Positions 1-5,841 of a stretch of DNA of 5,914 nucleotides are shown here, one piece after another. The first letter of the stretch is position 1. Each line of letters begins with the position of its first letter. The DNA lies in contig CAYJKB010000073.1 in assembly GCA_964370625.1 (NCBI GenBank), forward strand, positions 1-5,914, written 5' to 3'. The translations under genes and the position numbers were made by a program. The DNA is from CAYJKB01 sp964370625 (GTDB lineage Bacteria; Bacillota; Clostridia; Oscillospirales; Butyricicoccaceae). The notes beneath the pieces were generated by a model. That model did no database searches, was not told the origin of the DNA, and saw only the letters and a list, made by a program, of their open reading frames with translations.

Positions 1-245
1 ATTGCTTGCTTTGGAACATCATCTATCGAATCAAAAAATCTTGCATTTGCCTCAAGGGTTAATTCTCCTAAATCAATTACGTGAGTCAATTTTTCAAACC
101 CTCTATCAGGTTCATTAAAACCAATATGGCCATTGAGCCCCATTCCTAGAACCTGTAAATCAACACCGCCTAGCTCTACTATTTTTTCATCATATCGTGC
201 ACATTCTTCTTCAAGATTCGGTGCCTTACCTGGTATAAGATGAAA
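1..245 (-). pseudogene. nagB: Glucosamine-6-phosphate deaminase fragment (N-terminal half missing)
   Basis: This is an open frame of 81 codons on the minus strand that runs off the left edge. Its translation contains the NagB signature LNGHIGFNEP, preceded by GKAPNLEEEC and ELGGVDLQVLGMG, and followed by LTHVIDLGELTLEANARFFD and DDVPKQA. NagB converts glucosamine-6-phosphate to fructose-6-phosphate and ammonia. The histidine of GHIGFNEP corresponds to the catalytic His143 of the E. coli enzyme. NagB is normally about 240-266 residues, and this piece aligns from roughly residue 105 onward. A TAG stop at 246-248 lies directly upstream in frame, with no start codon or ribosome binding site between it and the conserved region. 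The first ~105 residues are therefore absent, although homology to NagB begins almost at the stop. The first 20 bases overlap the end of scrK in another frame. I read it as a truncated remnant. Whether the C-terminus is intact lies outside the window. Confidence 0.82.
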
Positions 246-1203
246 CTATACCTAAATTAGCAACTTCTTGCATAGTTGGCATAGATGAAATTGCGCCTCT
301 TTTTGTAACACAAAGTGAAGCTGCAGCATTTGCAAATTCAGCGAATTTCTCCAGTTCTTCAAGAGAAATTTCATTCAGATTTTTCTTAGAATCAACAATT
401 TTAAATAAAACCGAACCCCAAAAAGTATCGCCAGCTCCTGTTGTGTCCACAACTTTGTCTGCTTTAAACCCTTTTACATGCGAAAACCCTTTCGAATTTC
501 CTATCAAAGTTCCATTCTCTCCTAAAGTTATCGCAACAACCGGAACCCCTTTTGAAAGGAGATATTTCATAGCGTTTTCTGGTGTTTTCTCGCCTGTCAT
601 AAGTACGGTTTCTTCATCGGATATTTTGAGAATATCTACCTGTTCGATAACGCTTTTCATAATTTCCGAAGCAACTTCTTCATTTTCCCACAATAATGCT
701 CTATAATTCGGATCATATGAAATAAGTGCGCCAGTTTTTTTAGCTTTCTCAATTGCAAAAAGAGTCGCTTCTCGGTTTTTATTGTGAGTAAGTGAAAGCG
801 AGCCGAAATGAAATATTTTTGCGTCTTCAATAAGCGAAATATCGACTTCTTCTTTGGATAAATTAATATCCGCACTGTGTTTTCTTGAAAAAGCAAAGCT
901 TCTCTCGCCGTTTTCACTTAATGTCACAAAAGCAAGTGTCGTAAAATAATCTTTATCAGAAATAAGTCCTTTTGTTTCAATATTAGCGTCTATTAATGTC
1001 TGCCTGAGGAATTCCCCTTGCATATCAGTACCAATTTTACCGATGAATGCAGTTTTAGCGCCAAACTTTGTACTAGAGGCTAAAACATTAGCTGGTGCTC
1101 CACCTGCATTTTGCTCAAAAACCTTCATTCCATTTTCTGAATTTTTCATCGGAGTGTAGTCAATTAAAATCTCCCCTAATGCCACAATATCATATTTCTT
1201 CAT
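226..1203 (-). CDS. scrK: Fructokinase, PfkB/ribokinase family
   Basis: This 325-residue protein has the normal length for bacterial fructokinases. It should phosphorylate cytoplasmic fructose, released by sucrose-6-phosphate hydrolysis, with ATP to give fructose-6-phosphate. The PfkB fold is evident: an N-terminal strand ALGEILIDYTP, the sugar-binding GGAPANV motif at residues 34-40, FIGKIGTD near 53-60, DPNYR at 164-168, and the ATP/anion-hole signature DTTGAGDTF at 253-261 with catalytic base Asp259. The ATG at 1201-1203 is preceded by GTGAGGA about five bases upstream, and scrB stops only 12 bases before it, so translation is probably coupled. Other PfkB sugar kinases (for example 2-keto-3-deoxygluconate kinase) are less likely given the scr context. 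The extreme C-terminus is odd: the last five or so residues (SSYTR) and the TAA stop are read from DNA that, in another frame, encodes conserved NagB sequence. The native tail may thus have been replaced by a few residues. The catalytic core is complete and the enzyme should be functional. Confidence 0.93.
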   Translation of the reverse strand: MKKYDIVALGEILIDYTPMKNSENGMKVFEQNAGGAPANVLASSTKFGAKTAFIGKIGTDMQGEFLRQTLIDANIETKGLISDKDYFTTLAFVTLSENGERSFAFSRKHSADINLSKEEVDISLIEDAKIFHFGSLSLTHNKNREATLFAIEKAKKTGALISYDPNYRALLWENEEVASEIMKSVIEQVDILKISDEETVLMTGEKTPENAMKYLLSKGVPVVAITLGENGTLIGNSKGFSHVKGFKADKVVDTTGAGDTFWGSVLFKIVDSKKNLNEISLEELEKFAEFANAAASLCVTKRGAISSMPTMQEVANLGIVSSYTR

Positions 1204-1215
1204 AATATCCTCACT

Positions 1216-2538
1216 CTATAGCTTAAAAACTCTGTAATCTTCATTAAATATCTGTGATTTCGTATTCTCATTTGGATAAATTCTCGAAGTCATTACTTTT
1301 TCACCATCATTTAAAAAGACTTCAATAATCGATGTATCCATTATAACTTTAATATTAGAAAGTGTATCAATTTTGCAATTTCTTACCGTTCTTCCAGCGC
1401 CAATATCATTTGTAAACTTCATTTTAAACACATTATCACTATAAGAAAGCTCTAACCCTTCGCAGATATTTGCTATAACTCCATCTTGATTTTTTATATC
1501 AACCTCAGCATAAAATCTATCATAAACCTTGGCTAAATCATCTACTTCTTCGTCTAATTTATCATAAAATTCCTGTGGTATTTGCGATAACACTGCATTT
1601 TCTTTATATGTTAAAACTCGAGGTATTGTCATTAAATGTTGCCAATTATGTTCTATGCTTTTGTTTGTATATTCATTTTCAGCATCTGGCATACCTGCCC
1701 ATCCGATTAGAATTCTTCTGTCATTTTCATCTAAAAATGTCTGTGGAGCGTAGAAATCAAAACCATAGTCCCAATCAATAAATTTATCCAGTTCAGGGTT
1801 ATCTTGTATAAAGGATTTTTCGGATATAAAATAACCTGAACTATACACATTTTGGAAAGTAAACTCTTCCCTTTTAACTCCTTGTGGACTAATTGACAGT
1901 ATGTTTTTACCCTCCAAAGCAAAAACATCAGGACATTCTAACATATACCCAAGGTGGTTTTTAGGAGCAATATCTTTAACAAATTCCCAGTTTTTCATAT
2001 CTTCCGAGCTATATAATAAAACTTTACCTATATCTTGTCGTGTTCTTCCACCTAAAACCATAAAATAAGTATCGTTTTCTTTAAACACTTTAGGGTCTCG
2101 AATATGTTGTGTATAGTTTTTGGGATAATCTTCATTTGTCAAAAGTAAAACTTTATCTGTATATTTTTTTCCATCTTTCGTAGTTGTCAAAACAGTATTT
2201 GAGCGCCTACCAGATGTAATATAATCCGCATTTTCGACGTCTTCTTTAACATTCCCTGTATAAAAGATATAGATTTCATCGTTTTCAACAAAAGCACTAC
2301 CTGAATATGCACCGTCTTTATCATAATAGCTGTCTGTTAAAATATGCTCGCCATCAAATGAAAGGTTTAAAAGCTCATGACCTTTATAAAGTCCCCAAAC
2401 CTTTTTTCCACCTAAAACATCATCAGGTGAGTATTGAAAATATACATAATAAGTCCCATTTTTCTGGCATAATCCTACTGGGTCATTAAGCCACCCTTTA
2501 GGTGGTTCAATATGTAGTTTTGTACGATAATTATTCAT
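1216..2538 (-). CDS. scrB: Sucrose-6-phosphate hydrolase (GH32 family)
   Basis: This cytoplasmic enzyme hydrolyses sucrose-6-phosphate to glucose-6-phosphate and fructose, following PTS uptake by ScrA. From the chosen ATG it is 440 residues with no signal peptide, in line with intracellular GH32 hydrolases (about 440-490). The GH32 landmarks are present in order: WLNDP at 16-20 with nucleophile Asp19, FQYSP at 34-38, YSGSA at 78-82, the RDP motif at 147-149 with transition-state stabiliser Asp148, ECP at 201-203 with acid/base Glu201, DFYAPQ at 261-266, and a C-terminal beta-sandwich containing DTSIIEVFLNDG near 401-412. An in-frame TTG at 2578-2580 would add 14 residues, but it lies in a palindrome, and the Shine-Dalgarno sequence at 2545-2555 fits the ATG at 2536-2538. 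The segment VWGLYKGHELL (47-57) departs from the usual WGHxxSxDL pattern of the family. The gene lies 46 bases after scrA and 12 before scrK, as the middle gene of an operon. Confidence 0.94.
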   Translation of the reverse strand: MNNYRTKLHIEPPKGWLNDPVGLCQKNGTYYVYFQYSPDDVLGGKKVWGLYKGHELLNLSFDGEHILTDSYYDKDGAYSGSAFVENDEIYIFYTGNVKEDVENADYITSGRRSNTVLTTTKDGKKYTDKVLLLTNEDYPKNYTQHIRDPKVFKENDTYFMVLGGRTRQDIGKVLLYSSEDMKNWEFVKDIAPKNHLGYMLECPDVFALEGKNILSISPQGVKREEFTFQNVYSSGYFISEKSFIQDNPELDKFIDWDYGFDFYAPQTFLDENDRRILIGWAGMPDAENEYTNKSIEHNWQHLMTIPRVLTYKENAVLSQIPQEFYDKLDEEVDDLAKVYDRFYAEVDIKNQDGVIANICEGLELSYSDNVFKMKFTNDIGAGRTVRNCKIDTLSNIKVIMDTSIIEVFLNDGEKVMTSRIYPNENTKSQIFNEDYRVFKL

Positions 2539-2544
2539 TAATTT

Positions 2545-2555
2545 GATCACTCCTT
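2545..2555 (-). promoter_or_regulatory. Ribosome binding site of scrB
   Basis: The minus strand reads AAGGAGTGATC, a near-complete complement to the 3' end of 16S rRNA lacking one G of AAGGAGGTGATC. It ends six bases before the ATG at 2536-2538. It decides the start of scrB in favour of MNNYRTKLHI rather than the upstream TTG. Confidence 0.85.
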
Positions 2556-2561
2556 TCATTA

Positions 2562-2581
2562 CTTGAAAAATATTTTTCAAG
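2562..2581. repeat. Perfect 20-bp palindrome in the scrA-scrB gap
   Basis: CTTGAAAAATATTTTTCAAG is a perfect inverted repeat with 10-base arms. As RNA it could form an eight-pair stem with an ATAT loop. It starts three bases after the scrA stop codon and lies just before the scrB ribosome binding site. No uridine run follows it on the scrA strand, so it is not a normal intrinsic terminator. It may be an mRNA-processing or stability hairpin, a partial attenuator that lowers scrB/scrK relative to scrA, or a protein-binding dyad. The function is inferred, not shown. Confidence 0.6.
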
Positions 2582-2584
2582 CTT

Positions 2585-4417
2585 CTATACTTTAATTAAT
2601 GCTTTTTCTAAATCAAACACAACTTCGTCAGAATTTGTAACGGTTACAGCAGTCGAAATATCATATCCTGCTTTTTTAATTTCTTCTATTTCAAAACTAA
2701 TTAATTTTTGACCTTTTGACACCGTTTGACCACTTTGTACAAAGGCTTTAAAGTATTTTCCATCAAGCTCTACAGTGTTTATTCCTATATGAATTAGAAG
2801 TTCAACTCCATCATTTGACTTTAAAGCTACTGCATGACTTGTCGGGAAAATCATCTCAACAGTGCCATCAAATGGTGCAATTGCGTTGCTTCCAGTTGGA
2901 GTAATCATAACCCCTTTACCTAAAACACCACTTGCAAAAGTTTCATCATTCATTTCAGAAATCGGTGAAATTTTGCCTTCTAGTGGAGCGATTATTCCGC
3001 CTTCATCTGCTGGTTTTAGTGTATTATCTGCTGATGTTTCTGCTACTTGATCTTTATGTGTAAACCAAGATAATGCGAATGCTATACCTGCTGAAATTAC
3101 CATAAGTAATAAATATTGTACTAAATGGTTACCTGTGATTAATATACCGAAAATACCTGTAATTCCATAAGCTGTTGCAACAATTCCTGTAATACTTGCA
3201 AAAATACCACCAAAAGCTGCCGCGATACAAGCGCAAACAAACGGTTTTATAAAACGCAGGTTAACCCCAAAGATTGCAGGCTCAGTTATACCCATGAATG
3301 CTGAAAGTGAAGCTGGAAGTGCCATAGCTTTTATTTTTTTGTCTCGAGATTTTAAAGCAACCGCAAGCGCTGCTCCACCTTGAGCTACGTTTGCCGCAGT
3401 CGCAATTGGCATCCATGCGTTTACGCCTGTGCTACTTAAAAGACCTGCTTCAAGAGCATTATACATGTGATGAACACCGCCAACTACAGTAACACCATAT
3501 AGTCCGCCAGCGATTGCAGCACCAATACCAAGTGGGATAGAAATTAAATATAAAGCTCCGCTTAAAATCCAGTTTTCTATAGTTACAAAGATAGGTCCAA
3601 CGGTTGTAAGTGTGATATAACTTGTTAATAATACCGAAACTAACGGTGTAACAAATAAATCAAACATTTCTGGGACAACTTTATGCAATTTCTTCTCTAT
3701 AACAGATAACAAGAAAATAGCAACAACTACTGGTACCACATGACCCTGATATCCGACAAGCTGTATATCATAAAGCCCAAACCAAACGCTGGTTGTCGGG
3801 ATAACTTCTGCCGATGCTACTGACCATGCATTCATGAGGTTTGGATGAATTAACACCATACCTATTACAGCACTTAAATAAATATTTGCACCAAAAACTT
3901 TACCTGCACTCATTGCAATCAGGATTGGTAAAAATACAAAAGCTGCATTTGAAAATAGCTGAATTAGTGTATATGTATCATTTTGTAATAACTCTGGGAA
4001 TACCTTTGGTAGCCCGTCCATAAGCCCCATTAAAAGACCACTTGCAACGATTGCTGGAATAATCGGAATGAAGATATCTCCAAGCATTTTTATCGCTCTA
4101 AAAAAGATATTTTGCTTTTGCATCGCAGCTTTTTTAACGTCATCTTTTGTTTGCACCTGAATATTTGCCAAAATCGCAAATTCATCGTATACCTTATTAA
4201 CGACCCCAGTTCCAAAAATAATTTGAATTTGTCCAGAAGCTTCAAAAGCTCCTTTCACGCCATCAACTTGCTCTACAGTTGCTTTATTGACTTTTTTACT
4301 GTCAGACACGACAAGACGAAGTCTAGTCGCACAATGGGAAGCTGAAATAATATTCTCACTCCCTCCAATAGCCTTTAAAACTTCAGAAGCAATTTGGTTT
4401 GCATTTAGTTTAGCCAT
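2585..4417 (-). CDS. scrA: Sucrose-specific PTS transporter, EIIBCA fusion
   Basis: This 610-residue membrane permease imports sucrose and delivers it as sucrose-6-phosphate, using phosphate from HPr. Domains run in the order B-C-A. EIIB spans about residues 1-85 with phospho-accepting Cys29 in SHCATRLRLVV. EIIC spans about 105-455 with roughly ten hydrophobic segments and the glucose-superfamily signature GITEPAIFG at 376-384. A polar linker covers about 453-473. EIIA of the glucose (Crr) type follows from about 474, with His528 (TSHAVAL) and phospho-accepting His543 (LLIHIGINTVEL), the equivalents of His75 and His90 of E. coli EIIA-Glc. The full fusion means no separate EIIA is needed for this permease. 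Sucrose rather than trehalose or a beta-glucoside is assigned chiefly from the neighbouring scrB, scrK and scrR. I chose the ATG at 4415-4417 (MAKLNANQ), which follows GAAAGGA at nine bases; an in-frame TTG at 4433-4435 overlaps that binding site and is rejected. The gene heads the scrA-scrB-scrK transcript, with its own promoter and operator. Confidence 0.93.
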   Translation of the reverse strand: MAKLNANQIASEVLKAIGGSENIISASHCATRLRLVVSDSKKVNKATVEQVDGVKGAFEASGQIQIIFGTGVVNKVYDEFAILANIQVQTKDDVKKAAMQKQNIFFRAIKMLGDIFIPIIPAIVASGLLMGLMDGLPKVFPELLQNDTYTLIQLFSNAAFVFLPILIAMSAGKVFGANIYLSAVIGMVLIHPNLMNAWSVASAEVIPTTSVWFGLYDIQLVGYQGHVVPVVVAIFLLSVIEKKLHKVVPEMFDLFVTPLVSVLLTSYITLTTVGPIFVTIENWILSGALYLISIPLGIGAAIAGGLYGVTVVGGVHHMYNALEAGLLSSTGVNAWMPIATAANVAQGGAALAVALKSRDKKIKAMALPASLSAFMGITEPAIFGVNLRFIKPFVCACIAAAFGGIFASITGIVATAYGITGIFGILITGNHLVQYLLLMVISAGIAFALSWFTHKDQVAETSADNTLKPADEGGIIAPLEGKISPISEMNDETFASGVLGKGVMITPTGSNAIAPFDGTVEMIFPTSHAVALKSNDGVELLIHIGINTVELDGKYFKAFVQSGQTVSKGQKLISFEIEEIKKAGYDISTAVTVTNSDEVVFDLEKALIKV

Positions 4418-4426
4418 AACATAAAG

Positions 4427-4433
4427 TCCTTTC
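4427..4433 (-). promoter_or_regulatory. Ribosome binding site of scrA
   Basis: GAAAGGA on the minus strand lies nine bases before the ATG at 4415-4417. It overlaps the alternative TTG codon at 4433-4435 and so argues for the ATG as the start. Confidence 0.75.
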
Positions 4434-4447
4434 AATCCTGTTGTAAT

Positions 4448-4463
4448 ATGAAATCAATTTCAT
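4448..4463. promoter_or_regulatory. Putative ScrR operator of scrA
   Basis: ATGAAATCAATTTCAT is a perfect dyad with 7-base arms and a 2-base centre, the size and shape of a LacI-family operator. It lies just downstream of the scrA -10 box, about +5 to +20 relative to a predicted start near 4468, where a bound repressor would block transcription. The centre is CA/TG rather than the CG typical of CcpA (cre) and many LacI-family sites, which favours a dedicated regulator such as ScrR. The assignment to ScrR is inferred from location and from the similar site in front of scrR. Confidence 0.72.
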
Positions 4464-4474
4464 TTGATATGCTT

Positions 4475-4503
4475 AGTATATATTATTTTAAAAGCTTTAT
4501 CCA
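4475..4503 (-). promoter_or_regulatory. Sigma-A-type promoter of the scrA-scrB-scrK operon
   Basis: On the minus strand a -35 box TGGATA (4498-4503, four of six consensus bases) and a -10 box TATACT (4475-4480, five of six) are separated by exactly 17 bases. Transcription should begin near 4468, giving a leader of about 50 bases that contains the operator dyad and the scrA ribosome binding site. Confidence 0.65.
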
Positions 4504-4539
4504 CACGCAGGAACAACAAAATTAAATTTTCTTTTTTGT

Positions 4540-4560
4540 ATGTTTCATATCATTTCACAT
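4540..4560. promoter_or_regulatory. Possible upstream auxiliary operator
   Basis: This 21-bp stretch has short dyad ends (ATGT and ACAT) and, on the minus strand, two TGAAA half-site-like blocks ten bases apart. It lies immediately after the scrR stop codon and roughly 94 bp (about nine helical turns) upstream of the scrA operator. A second site for repressor looping is conceivable. The dyad is imperfect and the call is weak. Confidence 0.25.
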
Positions 4561-4561
4561 T

Positions 4562-5551
4562 TTATTTGCCGTTTGTTGACTTTCTTTCTTTGATTTCATA
4601 GTCGAGTTTTAGAGTTTTCGGGATACTGTTATTTTTATTCAAAAGAGCCAAAAACAGGTTTGCTGCCTCAATACCACTGGTTTTATAGTGTAAATGTGCT
4701 GTCGTAAGTGGAGATGCTGCTAGTTTTCCCGCTTTTGAGTCACCTACAGAAGTAATTACAATATCTTTCGGTATTGACATTCCATTCTCTAAAATGCAAC
4801 TCATCGCCCCTAAAGCTATGCTATCTGTTGCACAAAAAACACAATCAGGAACAAGCCCTTTATTTAGTATGCTTTGCATTTTGATATAACCTGATTCAGA
4901 ATTAAACTTTGAAATCGTTATCATATTATCGCTAATTTGTATTCGTTTTTCATCTAATGCTTTTAAAAATCCTTCTTTTCTTGCAAGGCCTGCAGCTTTG
5001 TCCTCCTCAGAAACTCCAATGTATAAAGGTTTCTTGCACCCCTTAGCAATCATAAGCTTTGTAAGTGCATATGCTGCCCCAAAATCATCATGGCAAACAC
5101 AGTTATAACCTCGATATTCTTGCCCAACTATGATAACCGGAATTTTCATTCTTGATAGGATTTTTTTATGTTTCTCGGTGAAATATGTTGCAAGCAAAAT
5201 AACACCATCAACCCTGTTAGACTTGAATAAATCAAGATATTCTATTTCTTTTTCGGCATTATTGTTGGTGTTTACAAGCAAAATTTGATACCCTTCTTCA
5301 TCAAGAACTTCACTAAGCCCTTCAACCACTCGAGAACAACTTTCACTTGATAATTTCGGCAAAATTACCCCAACGAGCTTTGTAACACGTGTTCGGATAT
5401 TTTGCGCCTGTGGGTTTGGGTTATACCCTGTTTTTTCGAGTGCTTTTTCAATCAGTATACGCTTATCACCACTAAGATACCCATTGTTAAAATATCTACT
5501 CACAGCAGATTTAGAAACTCCTGCAATTTTAGAAAATTCTGTAATATTCAT
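4562..5551 (-). CDS. scrR: Sucrose operon repressor, LacI/GalR family
   Basis: This 329-residue protein has the standard length for a LacI-family regulator. A DNA-binding domain occupies residues 1-60: the helix-turn-helix ITEFSKIAGVSKSAVSRYFNNG (3-24) is of the ScrR/SacR type, followed by GYNPNPQAQNIRT as the hinge helix. The periplasmic-binding-protein-like effector domain starts at about 58 (LVGVILPKLSS) and includes the conserved NRVDGVILL near 112-120. It should repress scrA-scrB-scrK without sucrose. Known ScrR proteins respond to fructose or sugar phosphates, but the effector here cannot be read from sequence. The ATG at 5549-5551 is preceded by GAGGTGG at a good distance; the upstream ATG at 5564-5566 contains that binding site within its own first codons and is rejected. 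The gene is co-directional with scrA, 144 bases ahead of scrA's start, and has its own promoter with a dyad over the expected start site, implying autoregulation or catabolite control. Confidence 0.9.
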   Translation of the reverse strand: MNITEFSKIAGVSKSAVSRYFNNGYLSGDKRILIEKALEKTGYNPNPQAQNIRTRVTKLVGVILPKLSSESCSRVVEGLSEVLDEEGYQILLVNTNNNAEKEIEYLDLFKSNRVDGVILLATYFTEKHKKILSRMKIPVIIVGQEYRGYNCVCHDDFGAAYALTKLMIAKGCKKPLYIGVSEEDKAAGLARKEGFLKALDEKRIQISDNMITISKFNSESGYIKMQSILNKGLVPDCVFCATDSIALGAMSCILENGMSIPKDIVITSVGDSKAGKLAASPLTTAHLHYKTSGIEAANLFLALLNKNNSIPKTLKLDYEIKERKSTNGK

Positions 5552-5557
5552 GTAAAT

Positions 5558-5563
5558 CCACCT
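5558..5563 (-). promoter_or_regulatory. Ribosome binding site of scrR
   Basis: AGGTGG on the minus strand lies six bases upstream of the ATG at 5549-5551. It sets the scrR start at MNITEFSK rather than the five-codon longer MRWIY version. Confidence 0.8.
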
Positions 5564-5567
5564 CATT

Positions 5568-5583
5568 CTGAAATCGTTACCAT
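5568..5583. promoter_or_regulatory. Putative scrR operator or CcpA cre site
   Basis: CTGAAATCGTTACCAT matches the scrA operator dyad at 11 of 16 positions and keeps the TGAAAT left arm and CAT right end. It also fits the cre consensus WTGNAANCGNWNNCAW at every position but the first, including the central CG. It starts two bases after the scrR -10 box and covers the expected transcription start. It may serve ScrR autoregulation, CcpA-mediated catabolite repression, or both. Confidence 0.6.
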
Positions 5584-5584
5584 A

Positions 5585-5613
5585 AATATATCATACTTTA
5601 CTCATTTTTTCAA
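5585..5613 (-). promoter_or_regulatory. Sigma-A-type promoter of scrR
   Basis: On the minus strand TTGAAA (5608-5613) and TATATT (5585-5590), each matching five of six consensus bases, are separated by exactly 17 bases. The start would fall near 5578, inside the 5568-5583 dyad. Confidence 0.72.
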
Positions 5614-5657
5614 GATTTACAAATATACAAAAATAAAAATACAAGTCTTACACCTAA

Positions 5658-5822
5658 GCAATAAATAACGCAGTAGAAACTACTACCCCACCAACATTTA
5701 CATTAAAAGTCGGAAAAACATTATATTTAGTGAATGTGTCTTTTAACGAAAAAAGCAGCGAAAGTATGCAAGATAAAGTTGAACGACTAATAAAAAGTGA
5801 AATCTTAAAATCTCAACAATAA
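5658..5822 (+). pseudogene. TnpW-like mobile-element protein, 5'-truncated
   Basis: The frame is open from 5658, just after a TAA at 5655-5657, to a TAA at 5820-5822, and encodes 54 residues. The core KVGKTLYLVNVSFNEKSSES followed by MQDKVERLIKSEIL resembles the small TnpW proteins of clostridial transposons (Tn4451-type and related elements). These carry a similar pattern: an xIGxTxYxVxVxF strand, then S-x-E-[ST]-M-x-D-K-x-x-R-L-I. Their function is not established. No ATG, GTG or TTG with a ribosome binding site precedes the conserved core; the first ATG (5769) lies inside it. I therefore read it as the C-terminal remnant of a gene broken near 5658. It lies just upstream of the scrR promoter on the opposite strand. 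The recognition rests on motif memory, so the family name is moderately secure. Confidence 0.55.
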
Positions 5823-5841
5823 ATTTCTTAAATACCCTTGA

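Noticed and set aside
250..265. Similarity between the left junction (acctaaattagcaa) and the right junction near 5652-5662 (acctaagcaa) as a possible target-site duplication.
   Set aside because: The match is short, interrupted and AT-rich, and the left copy lies within scrK coding sequence. It is expected by chance.
2539..2580. Extended scrB start at a TTG (14 extra residues).
   Set aside because: The TTG is part of the 20-bp palindrome, the extra residues do not match the GH32 N-terminus, and a strong ribosome binding site lies inside this stretch directly before the ATG at 2536-2538.
4418..4435. Extended scrA start at a TTG (six extra residues).
   Set aside because: It overlaps the GAAAGGA ribosome binding site; EIIB domains normally begin close to the downstream MAKLNANQIA.
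4519..4531. Inverted repeat AAAATT-A-AATTTT as a terminator of scrR.
   Set aside because: It is a short AT-only stem that would be unstable, with no U-run following it on the scrR strand.
5552..5566. Extended scrR start at ATG (MRWIY).
   Set aside because: These codons are the ribosome binding site of the inner ATG; LacI-family proteins typically start just before the first helix, as MNITEFSK does.
5402..5668. Plus-strand open frame of 88 codons antisense to the scrR 5' end, and similar plus-strand frames within scrA, scrB and scrK.
   Set aside because: They lie opposite well-supported genes, have no recognisable domains and no convincing ribosome binding sites.
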